Origin: Cryptomeria japonica
Taxonomy: Eukaryota; Streptophyta; Pinopsida; Cupressales; Cupressaceae
Assembly: GCF_030272615.1 (NCBI RefSeq)
Contig: NC_081408.1
Span: 405,737,389-405,801,388, forward strand
Direction of reading: 5' to 3'
Length of the DNA: 64,000 nt
The translations under genes and the position numbers were made by a program. The stretch's first letter is position 1; each line of letters begins with the position of its first letter. Positions 48,775 to 60,230 of the stretch are shown piece by piece. The notes beneath the pieces were generated by a model, which saw only the letters and a program-made list of their open reading frames with translations, was not told the DNA's origin and searched no databases.

Positions 48775-51700
48775 CTAGGCATGAACGTCCTCCTGGAGTT
48801 CATCAAAAAGATGAGGGTATTGTGATCTCATACGTGCTGCATCCTCCCATGAAGCTGTAACCTCATCATAGCAATCCCACTTGACCCTAACCTGGTCCAG
48901 CTCTTGACCTCGAAGGGCCAATGTTTGGCGAGCCAAAATGCAAATGGGATCCAAAGCTAGCTGCCTGTCCGACTCCACCTGCAAGGCATCCCAATCTAAA
49001 ATATGAGACTCATCATAGATATACTTTCTCAAAACTGACACATGAAACACATCGTGGATGCGTGACAGGGTAGGTGGCAAAGCTAGGCGATAAGCAACTT
49101 GTCCTATCCTCTCAAGGATCTCAAAAGGTCCGACAAAGCGAGGTGCGAGCTTAGAACCCTTTCCATAGCGGATCGGACTCTTATGCGGTCGCACTCTCAG
49201 AAAAACTCTGTCCCCAACCATGTAACTCCGATCTATCCTCTTTGCATCTGCATATTTCTTCTGCCTATCCTGTGCCTTTCTAAGGCGCTGTCTAATCAAA
49301 ATTACCTGCTTCTCCATATCATGGACCATCTCAGGGCCTATGGCCACTCTATCCTCAATACGGTCCCAACTCAAAGGTGTCCTGCATGGTCTGCCGTACA
49401 AAGCCTGAAAAGGTGGCATCCCCAAAGAAGTTTGATGCCCATTATTATAGGCAAATTCTACTAAATGCAGGTACTCCTCCCATCGGGTCTGATGATCCAT
49501 GACGTACATGCAGAGCATATCCTCTAACACCTGGTTAACCCGCTCTGTCTGTCCATTCGTCTCCGGATGATAGGCTGTGCTGAAATTGAGCTTGGTGCCC
49601 AACGCCGCCTGTAATGTCTTTCAAAAGGAAGAAGTGAAGAGGGAATCCCTATCAGAAATAATCTTGCGTGGAACACCATGAAGCCTGACAATGTCTCGCA
49701 AGAACACCTGTGCCACTGCTGGGGCTGTGAAGGTAGTCCGGACTGGTGAGAAGTGGGCCACTTTGGTCAATTTGTCAACTATCACCAAGATAGCATCATG
49801 GCAACAAGATGACATGGGAAGACCAATGATGAAGTCCATGGATATAGTATCCCACTTCCACTCTGGTATAGCATGGGACTGGAGTAACCCACCTGGATGG
49901 CGGTGCTCCGCCTTGACTCTCTGACACTCAAGGCATCGAGCTACTAACTCGACGATAAGCTGCCGCATTCCTAGCCAATGATATAACTACCTCAAGTTAG
50001 CATGCATCTTTTTAACCCTGGGATGCGCTGCATAAGGAGCTCTATGAGCCTCCATGATAATGAAATCTTGCAAACCCCCAGGAGAGAGTACATAGATGCA
50101 CCCTCTATGGCGTAATAAACCATCGGACTCTAAAGAGTAGTCCACAAACTTCCCCTCCAGGGCCTCCTGAGTTTGGATCCTCTGACAAACCTCTAGATAC
50201 CATCCATCCTCTGGCAATTGCTACAAAATGCGGTCTCTCAAATCTGTGCTCATGGATATGGTGTAAACCTCATGTCGTCTCCTACTTAGGGCATCTGCGA
50301 CCACGTTCTCCTTCCCTTTGATGTAGTGGACATCAAAATCATACTCACAAAGGAACTCCATCCATCTCCTCTGACGTGCATTAAGGTTAGGCTAGGTGAA
50401 GATGTACTGCAAACTCTGATGGTTTGAATGAAGCTCGAAGTGATGACCTAAAAGGAAGTGTCTCCACCTCACAAGTGCATGTACAACTGTTGCAAGCTCT
50501 AGGTCATGCATAGGGTAGTTAAGCTCGTGAGTCTTAAGTTTCCTAGACTCGTATGCTATAACCCTACCCTCCTGCATAAGAACTGCTCCCAATCCATGTA
50601 AGGAAGCATCCGTGCATACCATGAAGTCGGCCGTGGGGTCTGGCACAATAAGAATAGGTGCACTAGTAAGTGCCCTTTTCAGATCCTGAAAAGCCCTCTC
50701 ACACTTCTCTGTCCACTCGAATTTCTTCCCTTTTCACTGGAGGGAAGTGATGGGGTGTGCAACTCTGGAAAATCCCCCAACAAAGCGTCTATAGTATCCT
50801 ACTAAACCCATGAAGCTCCTAACCTCTGTCACACTGGTAGGCGCCGGCCAATCCATAATGGCTCTGATCTTTGATGGGTCAACTGAGATCCCATCACCGG
50901 ATATAACATGCCCTAGGTACTTGACCTCTGATCTAAAGAAAGCACACTTCGACAAACTACCAAACAACTGGTTGTCCCTCAAACACTACAAAACCTGCCT
51001 CAAATGCTCCTCATGCTCCTTCTTGTTCCGGGAATAGATCAATATGTCGTCGAGGAACACAATCACAAATTGGTCGAGGAAGGTGCGGAATACCTCATTC
51101 ATGAGATTCATGAATACAGTTGGAGCATTCGTAAGACCGAATGGGACCACAGTGAACTCGTAGTGGCCATATCTGGTGCGAAACGCGGTCTTGTGGACAT
51201 CACTTTCCACATTCCTCAACTGATGATATCCTGACTTCAGGTCTATTTTGGAAAACACTTTAGCACCCTGAAGCTGATCAAACAAGTCATCGATCCTCGG
51301 CAAGGGATAGCGGTTCTTGATGGTTACTTTATTCAGTTGCCTATAATCCATGCACAACCGAAGGGATCCATCCTTCTTCTTCACGAAGATGACTGGTGCA
51401 CCCCAAGGGGAGATGCTAGGACAAATGTGACCCTTCTCTAAGAGTTCCTCTAGCTGCATCTTGAGCTCATTAAGCTCATGAGTGGTCATCCTATAAGGTG
51501 CTCTTGAAACTGGCTTGACTCCCGGTACCAAATCTATGTGGAAGTCAATCTCTCTGCTAGGCGGCATACCGGGTAGCTCAGCTGGAAACACATCTGCAAA
51601 TGCCTCAAGGATGGGATGATCATCTATGGAAGGCTCCTTTTCATTTTCTTCCTCTCTGTCAATGATCGTGATAGCAAACAACTGGCATCCCTTCCGCATG

Positions 51701-52239
51701 CTCCACTTAAGCTGCATAGCAGATATCATACGTAGAGACATGGGTCTCTGAATCCCAGTGATTACTATGGGAGCACCATGATCATCCTCACACTCAACCT
51801 TTTTCAAGCGACAATCCATCTTGGCTCTGTGGGCATAAAGCCAATCCATGCCAAGTATGATGCCATAAGATCCGAGTGGCGTAACTCTAAGGTCTACTAA
51901 GGTGGTGGTATTACCAATCTGGAGCGGAAATCCCCTAACCTCTGAATCCACTGACACTCTAGCCCCTGAAGCTAACTCCACTTCCCAGCTGACACTTTGC
52001 CTTACTGCCACTAGCCCGCAACGCTCCACAACCAATGGAGATATAAAGGAGTCAGTCACTCCTGAGTCAAATAATATAGAAATACAGCTACCTTTGATCT
52101 TACCTGCAGCCCCGATGACTATGGCCTGGTGCTCTGCCTGGCGGTTGTCAACCGCTGCGAAGACTCTATGGGACTTGCCCATATCCCCAACTTTAGGCTC
52201 TAATGTTGCCATCCTCTGATTTCCTGTCATCTGACCCTG
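48775..52239 (-). pseudogene. pol: Tekay/Del-type pol: protease, RT, RNase H, integrase, chromodomain
   Basis: Continuous with gag in one frame, no frameshift. Counting from the ATG at 53529: protease '[13 protein letters not shown]' with Asp about residue 488; RT with '[20 protein letters not shown]', '[12 protein letters not shown]' and catalytic FLDD at about 825-828; RNase H 'VCTDASLHGLGAVL' about 974; integrase zinc-binding HH ('AHRAPYAAHP') and CC ('CLECQRVK') about 1125-1205; core 'MDFIIGLP', 'SDRDSLF', 'HPETNGQTERVNQ'; then 'GDRVFLRVRPHKSP' and a chromodomain-like tail ('VRVKWDCYDEVTASWEDA', 'SQYPHLF'). Catalytic residues are intact. Premature stops lie at 50986, 50734, 50392, 50221, 49987 and 49621 (lower coordinate of each codon), each one transition away from CAG, CGA or TGG. 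Confidence 0.96.
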
Positions 52240-53529
52240 CGGACACTCTCTCGCCATGTGCCCCATGGCTCCACAAGTGAAGCAAGCACCGCGTGCCTGG
52301 AACTATGCGCCCTAAGGCCTAGAAAAAGGGTGCCCACCTGTCCAGCTAGAACCACTGTACCCACCCCTAGAGGACTGTTGAGTCCGTGTCGGGGGTGTGT
52401 ATGTACCCTGTGCTCTCTGGTCACGCCTAGGACCCTGTGACTGCCACTGCTTGGGCCTGGAGCCCTGCTGTCCCTGAGGGGGCCTCTGTCTCTAACTCTG
52501 CTGTGACTGCTGCGGAGGAGGGGGTTTATAGGACCTCGAAACATTTATGTGGTTGCCTTTCCAATGGGGTTTCTGAAACCCGAAAGACTGGGGGGCCGGG
52601 TTTCAGTTCTGGAACTGATCCCTCGTGTCTTGTGGCCTGATCTGAATCTCCTTGGCTATAAGGGCCTTCTCTATGGCAACCTGAAGGCTTCCTGGAGCGG
52701 CCATCCTCACTGGTCCTGCTATCCCAGCATTAAGTCCCCCAACAAATCAGTTGAGGAGCAGCTTCTCATCCTTCAGGTAATCTACATAAGGTAGAAGCTC
52801 AATAAACTTACTCTCGTACTGGGTCACTGAGAGACCCTTCTGCTGGAGGTCGTGGAACTCATCGATCCTATGCTGCCTGACGTGCTCTGACAGGTACCTC
52901 TCTCTGAAGATTTCCCATGTGATGGTATCTGCAGTGAGTCCACACTTGAATTCCTCCTGCTTCCACCATGTGGAGGCTGTCGATCTTAGAAGGTGGGCTG
53001 CAACTCATGCCTTTAGATTGCTTTCATAAGATCGCAATGCGAAGCACCGATCTAGGCTCAAAATCCATGCCTCAGCCTCTACTCCGTCAATAGATCCTCC
53101 AAAAGATGGTGGCTGGAGGCGCAAAACCTCTCTAATCAGATCTCCTGGTTCCCAACGTGCTCTCTCAAAGTACACAGGTGCTGCTACTGGAGGTGGTCCC
53201 GGCAGGTGAACGAACTCCGGCTCATGCTCTGCCTCGCCCTCTATGGGATTAGGAGGTGGACTCCTACTCCGTTCCCTATCTACTAACCTATGAATCCCTG
53301 AGTTCTGATTGTTTGCATGATGGTCCACTGCTGGAAGCCTATCCTGCACTATCCCAATCAAGTTCTGAAGAGCCAGCAAGATGTCTCGGTTAGGGTCAAC
53401 TGGTGGTTCGGGAGGCGCTTTCGGGTTCCCTTCTGGAACCGGTTCCTCCCTATCAACATCCTCGCGTGCCATACGTGTACGCTTAGGACCCCTTTTGTGC
53501 TTGCGAGCTTGTCACGTAGTCGGAGGCAT
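52240..53529 (-). pseudogene. gag: Tekay/Del-type gag with CCHC knuckle
   Basis: The ATG at 53527-53529 is the first in frame after the PBS and begins 'MPPTT', then a TGA, then 'QARKHKRGPKRTRM'; a second ATG is at 53472. The N-terminus is acidic and Pro-rich. The capsid domain shows 'FGGSIDGVEAEAWILSLDR', 'STASTWWKQEEFK' and 'ERYLSEHVRQHRIDEFHDL'. The later part is Gln/Arg/Gly-rich. A zinc knuckle '[14 protein letters not shown]' lies about residues 416-429 with all ligands kept. In-frame stops are at 53512, 53005, 52747, 52603, 52492, 52312 and 52303 (lower coordinates), all TGA or TAG. No frameshift separates gag from pol, so the pair was one polyprotein of about 1584 residues. Confidence 0.93.
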
Positions 53530-53667
53530 CCTAATGAGAAAAATAAAAATAAAATAAATAAATAAATAATTTAATTTTTATATATATAAATTTTTTAAAT
53601 TTTTTTGATTAATTTAGATAGTTAAAGTGAAACGTAATGGAGAAAGGTTCCTAGTGTTGGAAACCTT

Positions 53668-53679
53668 GCTCTGATACCA
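53668..53679 (-). promoter_or_regulatory. Primer-binding site, initiator tRNA-Met type
   Basis: On the minus strand TGGTATCAGAGC, a perfect match to the usual plant site, three bases inside the 5' LTR. About 140 nt of leader separate it from the gag ATG. Confidence 0.95.
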
Positions 53680-53682
53680 AAA

Positions 53683-55166
53683 TGTTGTGCCCAACTTTTT
53701 TGGGCAAAAAACGAAACAACAAATTTTTTTTTTTAACAACATAACTCATAACATAATCTACATTATAATAACTTCATTAGAGTTTTGTCTTATCTAGGAT
53801 GTAAATAAAATTGTTTACTAAGGTTGGGTTAATTAACCAACTCGAACGAGTGACTCTATTTGGTGGAGATTAATTAGTGTCACGAATTAGTTAGCTAGAT
53901 CAATTACCTTAATTAAGTTGTCGCTAATTAAAAACGAGGGTTAATTGGTTTTCTTAATGTATTAAATCATTCCCAACCATATAATGATAATGCTATTAAT
54001 TAATTGATGCACACGCAAATTTATTATTTAAATTTAACCGATAAGGGTTCGAATTTCTATAATGCCATTTGCCCACTAAATCCGATATTAGGCTAAAGCC
54101 AATTCTAATTTCCCTAAACCCTTAATTTTGATGATTTAATTAATCCGGCCAAAACCGGTCTCAAAGGCTTATGGTTCATAAAATTAATTTACAATTTCCC
54201 CTTTTAAATTTTCCCCATTTACAATATAACCTAACGTCCACAATTAAATCGAGGATAATCTATTGACTAATTAAATAAATTAATTTGATTTAGTGTATAG
54301 TGTATCCAACTACATTAACTCTTCATTTTAAACCCCTTTGAAATATCTATATTAAAATTTTAATTCTCTAAGGAATATAAGCATATAATAATTCAATTAT
54401 TTAAATAACCCTAATTATTGGTTAAAATATTAAAACTCAATTTCAAATTCCAAAATTCTTTTAAATAAGGAAATCCCTTATTCATAAAATGCTAACCCTA
54501 ACCCAAAATTAGGATTAGGGTTGCATTTCTATTTATTACCCACTTTGTTTTATTTCTTAATAATTTATACCATAACCCGAAATGGGTTAGGGTTTATTAT
54601 ACCACATTTTTTTGTTTAGAGTGTGTGTGTGTGGTTGCAGGTACGGGGACGGATTAGGGCATGATGACCATGGACGGCGGAGGTTTTTTGAAGAGGGAAG
54701 GAGTGGAGGTAGTGGCGCGAGCTCCCCTGAACGCCACTGTGCGTACACATAGTGGCAGGCAACACCCCCCACTGTGTGCACACACAGTGGCGGACGGTAT
54801 TACCGCCGCCCACTATGTATACACACAGTGGCGGGGCGCCGCTCACTATGTGTAGCACAATGGTGGCCACGACCGTTCCACTGTGTCTACACACAGTGCG
54901 GTGCCTCCCGTGCTGCCCACTGTGCATAAACACAGTGGCTCGACCGTGAGCCGTTCACTGTGTTAACACACAGTGGCTCGGCCGGTACTCCCGATTTCCT
55001 CCTTTTTTTTTTCTTAGTTGTTTTTTTTTATATAATATATATTTTTTTAAATATAAAAGTATATATATATATATATATATACACACTGGCATGATCAGAA
55101 TATATACATATATCTTTTTTTTTTTTAAGATATCCATTGAGTATGTTTCTTTTTTTTTTTTGATGT

Positions 55167-55256
<90 letters not shown>

Positions 55257-58054
55257 ACCTAATAGGGTTAGGAAGCTTATTTTGAATAATTTTAACACAT
55301 AAGCATGCAACCCCTATATTTTTTGTAACAGCAATACATAGGTCCATGATATAAATATTTTTTTGTTTTATAACTTGCAGGAGTGGGTAAAATACTAGCA
55401 CATTCACTGATTTTAGATCTCATTTCCTAGGTGTGATTTATCTTAATATACAACATTCAGAAGTTATTAATATTTTTTTATATTTTAAAACAACTATGCA
55501 ACATGTTTTCTACAGCAATGTTTAAATACTAGTTCTTTTTCAGCTATGCCTAAACAGAGTTAAAAGTAACAAAATAACAGTAAATAAACTTTGCAAGTAA
55601 ATACTCAAACACAATGCATTTTTTTTTTTTTTTTTTAATTTCCTTCCTTAACTTAAATTTGCAAAAATAAACATGGCAACAGAAATCCCTTTTTTTTTTT
55701 TGAGACAAAATTTGATACAATTTACAACAACATAATAAATGTTCAGAACTTTAATAAAAGGTACTTTGCATATAGAATATTTGAATACCAGGGTCCACAT
55801 TTACAATGGGTGAAATAACCCAACTAGTCTCTCATTCTTAATGATGAGGACTTGAATAAAAGAATATATTTCTTTAAACAAAAATAAAAGAAAACAACTT
55901 AAAGCCCTTTATTTACATTTTTTCTTTTTGCAACAATTCATAAAATTACATTTTTGCTTTTCTGCATCTAAATAGAAAATCTGTATCTGAATAAAAATCT
56001 GCAACTCCTAGATTCTTTTCCCAGCAACCCGCATACAGAATTTTAGGGCTATGACCATGGGGTGCTCACCTCCCAGCCTAGGCTTACCAGAAGCCACCCC
56101 CGAGCTTGGAGAATCAAGACCTAGACGGGGTTACAACCAAGCAACACAACAAGCAAAGGGGAAATCAACACAACAAACACATCCCTTCCCAAGCTGAAAC
56201 TCCATCACAAAATGTGATGTCTTACTAGGGTGGAAGTGGACCAAGTACCCTAGGGGAGAAATCTACTAGATAGAACTTACAGCCAACTCATGGCATCCAT
56301 GAAAGCATAACCAAAAATCATCCTTAATCCCTACACCCTTATGACCCCCAAAAAGGCAACCATGCCATATTTGCACCCCCTTATGACCCCCAAGTGAAAT
56401 AACACAAAAGAAAAGCAGCAAGGGTCTCATGGACAGACCCTTGAGATCACTCTCATAATGAGAGCCTCTCACCCTAAGGGCTGTCAAGCTCCTTCCACCC
56501 CCAAGACCAATCTATCCTCCCAAGGAAAGGATGGTCTTGAACACTCCCCAAACACAACAATACATAAAACAGAAATAAGCAAGAAATCACATAGATTTTT
56601 ACAAGTGCAACACAAATAAAGAAATACAACAATTTCCATTCAAGCATTCTAGAACATTTTTACATTTACATAAGAGGGAAAAAGTAACACCAACCTTGAA
56701 CTGCCAAGGAAAATCTAGGGGAAAGCTTGATGAAGAGTTACCCATTCCTCAATCTTTTTCTGCAATTACTTAGCCCCAACTTCCTATCCCTAAAACTGGT
56801 TTTTCCTCCAAAATTTCTCCAAAAATCTCCAAGGATGGAGAGTGGGTGATTAGCTCACTAAGCTTCCATTCCTAGCCTAAGAAGGCCTCTCTCACTCCTT
56901 CCAACCTCTTGGATAGAGTGAGGGATCCCCCATTGGATTGGTCTTCCCTAGGTCTTACACACTCCCTAACCTAGGTACCTAGAGAAGGGAAATGGAATGG
57001 GGTTGAGGGATTACTCCCTTCAAGAAGGTTATCCTAGCAAGGATGGCACTCCTATAGATGGAATTTGTCCATCTTGGGAAAACCACTTTTTTGGGTGGTT
57101 AAACAAGTCATAAGGGAAAGACACATGGCGAATTTCGGCCTTCACCCATAGGTACCCCATGAGGCCTAATAGAAATGCTCTAAAATTGACTCTAGGAGTT
57201 GATTTGACTCTCAGAAAGTCCACCTAAAGTTAACCTATGGGTCAACTCTGAGTTGACCCTCCTTGTGGCTCACTAACCTAGATTTCTTGGTTCCTTCAAG
57301 GATAATTAGGAGATATAACAATTAACAAAAAATAAAACTCTCCAAAAAGGTGACATGACAAATTGCCAACACAACATACTACATAGGTGTCAAGTGACAC
57401 TACAAAATAATTCCACATCATAATACACACGTGGCAATTGTCCCTTTAACGATTTAAACAATTCAATAAATACCATTTACACTCATGCAACATTTTACAT
57501 TTACGAATAAAATACATTACATACGGGGTGTTGCCTCTCCAAATAGACAACCCCTGGTTTTACGAATGCACATAGGCTTAGGCTTGATTCTCCATAATAT
57601 TTCCATGGTCACATGGATAATTTCCTGCACATCTCAATTTAAACATTAGTACTTCCCAATAGCCTCATATAATATAAAACACATAATAAGAATACAATAC
57701 ATTCATTATGCAAAGACTTGTCGTTATAAAATACGATTTGTCACAAATCAAAGCAATTCATCATAATCCTCAAAATTTGATCCATTTACAAGATATGCAA
57801 ACATATTTCTAGCATTATAACAAATCCTGAAATTCAGATAATAACATACATCATCACAATGTTACCCTAATCCAGAATCATATAATATTCTATAACCACA
57901 AGGCATAGAAATGAAGCATCAATATATATCAATATTACCAAAATCGTGGGACCATATAAAGTTCTATATTCATAGTGTGTCAAAACTAGCATCCAAAATA
58001 GTTCCAATATGAAAATAACTGAAGAGATAGGATGGGTCGGGGTAGGGCCTCACA
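53683..58054 (-). repeat. Tekay/Del-type 5' LTR (4372 bp)
   Basis: In minus sense begins TGTGAGGCCC (58054) and ends GGGCACAACA (53683). Same content as 44200-48764, including a GCCCAA/TTGGGC hairpin at the U5 end (53689-53705), the palindrome array and shorter TA runs. Confidence 0.94.
54732..54980. repeat. Array of seven imperfect palindromes in the 5' LTR
   Basis: Same array as 45254-45460 with one extra unit at its right end ('cactgtgttaacacacagtg'). In the second unit the arms read CACTGTGTG/CACACAGTG here but CACTATGTG/CACATAGTG in the other LTR: both arms differ and both stay complementary. Confidence 0.85.
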
Positions 58055-58580
58055 CAATTGAGCACAGTTTCACGTGTGCATCCTTGAATTTTGTTGATCC
58101 GGTAAACAAAGCATAGTAGAACATAGTAGTTTAGCAGAATAGTGCAGCGGATCACTTTGTACCTAACTAGATCTTATATTTGGCATAGTTAGATGGTGTT
58201 TTCGAGTTCATTATTCATTGTAATCATTTTGTAATTATTAGTAAGGTAGTGAGCCTTCCTCTGGGGTTGTAGCCTTGTTTTTGTAACTAAGCAGTGAGCT
58301 CTAGGCAGTGTGCCTGAATGCAAGTGCATTCCCCTTTTGTAATATTATTTTTCTATTGGCCATAGTGGAATAATATAGTGGGTTCAAATCCCACAGTGGT
58401 TTTTCCCTTTACGAGTTTCCACGTAAAAATATTGGTGTTATGGTTATGTGCTTGCTTGCCTTGTGTTTTTGCATTTCAATTTCTTATTTGTGCATTCAGT
58501 TGATTAAGAATTTGATTAATAAATTTATAAATATCGGAACATTGATTCATCCCCCCTCTCAGTGTTCATTGTTTCTAATA
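58055..58580 (+). repeat. Outer element 5' LTR, second part
   Basis: Begins with the duplicated CAATT (58055-58059), then continues the interrupted LTR. The end is placed at 58580 ('tttctaata', where a CA end would be expected; a C-to-T change explains it) because a PBS-like sequence follows directly. The matching part of the 3' LTR lies beyond the window, so this end cannot be confirmed by alignment. Confidence 0.7.
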
Positions 58581-58581
58581 A

Positions 58582-58593
58582 TTAGTATTAGAT
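58582..58593 (+). promoter_or_regulatory. Degenerate primer-binding site of the outer element
   Basis: TTAGTATTAGAT resembles TTGGTATCAGAG; the differences are mainly G-to-A and C-to-T transitions. Its place just after the LTR supports the call. Confidence 0.6.
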
Positions 58594-58648
58594 CCTTGTG
58601 CCTCGAAAGAAGCCTAACAACTTGAAGAAGATCCGAAATATTGAATCA

Positions 58649-59721
58649 ATGGACTTCGGTTTGCAGAGATAGCTTGTTGTGGCACTTAAAGATCTTGATG
58701 CAACAATAAAGGAAAACAGTAGTTTGGAAAGAAATCTGAGTACAACTGAAGACTTCATTGAAACCCTGAAAGATCAAGTAAACACTTCTTGGGAAAAGAG
58801 AAAGGAGCTGATGGACAAGCTGGAGGAAAAAGAAGAACAAAGTGTTGACAATCAAATTCTACAAGACAAGACTGATGAATGTGAGAAGCTGGCTAGGGAG
58901 AATGCAGTTTTGAAGAATGAGATGCAATCTATTGTTATGAAGCTTACTAAGGAGATTGAAGACTGGAAGAAGAATGAAGAAAGATTGACTCAATCCTTGA
59001 AGGACATATCTGATGAATGTTGCAGATTGGCATATGAGAATGATCATTTGAAGCTTGAACAGTGCAGACAAAGAATGATGGACAAGAACTTGAGAGACAG
59101 ATCATAATTCTACGAGATGAGCTGACTACTTCCAATGAGTACAAAGAGAAGTTCAAAGCTAGTTTAGCCTAGTTGGATGAGATGCTGGATAGTCAAAGAC
59201 ATGGGAAAGACACAAGAGGACTTGGATATGAGAAAGGAGAATCCTTTGATTCTGTACAAAGCAATGCAAAATCAAATCATCAGCAAAGCAAGAAACCTCC
59301 GATAAGACAACCTAATGTCTATAAATTCAATGGTAGATTCTTTACTTGCAATAAATTTGGTCATATGGAAAACCAATGCAGAAGTAGGATGAATAATGGG
59401 ATGATGAACAATGTGATGAATACCTTTACCGGTCAATGTTTCAAATGCAAAAATTTTGGACATAAGTCAAATATGTGCAGAATGATGATCAATTTTTAGA
59501 ATAAAAGATGTTTTGCATGTGGGATGTTTGGACATATATCTAACCAATGCAGGATGAGACAAAATCAAATGAACTTTAGGCCTATGCAAAGGAATGTTGT
59601 CTGTCATGCATGTAACAAAGTAGGTCATAGTGCAAGACATTGTAGAAGTAGGAATGCACCGGTGAACAAGAACAAATTTTATGAGAAAGGCAAAGCAAAG
59701 GTAGATGAAATAAGAGATTAA
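58649..59721 (+). pseudogene. Gag-type ORF: long coiled coil then four CCHC knuckles
   Basis: From the ATG at 58649 the frame gives a strongly heptad-patterned helix ('DLDATIKENSSLERNLST', 'KLAREN', 'RLAYENDHLKLEQ') to about 59107, then shifts frame. The segment 'LDEMLDSQRHGKDTRGLGYE' matches a motif common in plant copia gag proteins just before the nucleocapsid. Four zinc knuckles follow: 'FFTCNKFGHMENQC' (first Cys changed to Phe), 'CFKCKNFGHKSNMC', 'CFACGMFGHISNQC' and 'CHACNKVGHSARHC'. A stop at 59497 separates knuckles two and three. The conserved N-terminal half of a normal copia gag is missing. Likely role: packaging of the element RNA. Confidence 0.8.
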
Positions 59722-59807
59722 CACAAGAAGATGTGGGTAAAGAAAGAAGATCAAAATGTGCAGAATAGTTCCATACCTGAATCCGGTGATGGAACCTCAT
59801 CCGGTAA

Positions 59808-59832
59808 CTAAGGCTTTTTGGCCTTAGGGGGA
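59808..59832 (+). promoter_or_regulatory. Hairpin followed by internal polypurine run
   Basis: CTAAGGC (59808-59814) pairs with GCCTTAG (59821-59827), and GGGGGAG follows at once. It lies between the gag-type ORF and the accessory ORF. It may be an old or secondary plus-strand priming site, or the scar of where pol was replaced. The role is inferred. Confidence 0.45.
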
Positions 59833-60230
59833 GTTTTTCATGCAAATTAGTAGAACCCCATCTTTGAAGATCTCTAACCGGTTCTGGAAGGTTGCAAAAG
59901 ATCTAGCTTGTATATGCATATTTTATCTGGAAGATCTCATGGAGATTTAAGATTTTTGTAGGCGATTTCATGAAAAACAAGGCAAACAGAAGCTTAAAGG
60001 TTGAAGCATTTATTACAACTTAAAATTAGGTTTTCATAGGTTAAAAAGGAATTTCAAAGGTTCATTATTCATAATGTGAATGAGATAATAGAGTAGAGTA
60101 GCGTGTTAAGGTGTTTTGGCAGCTTAAATCAAGCTTCAAGCGACCAGTGAGCGATTTCTTGCACCTAGTTGAGAATTAAAGGTATTTATCTGTTTTTCAT
60201 GAGCTATCTATTTTAAACCTTGAATTTGAT

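Noticed and set aside
51902-52219. 105-codon plus-strand ORF opposite the Tekay-type protease region
   Set aside because: Antisense shadow of a strongly conserved coding frame.
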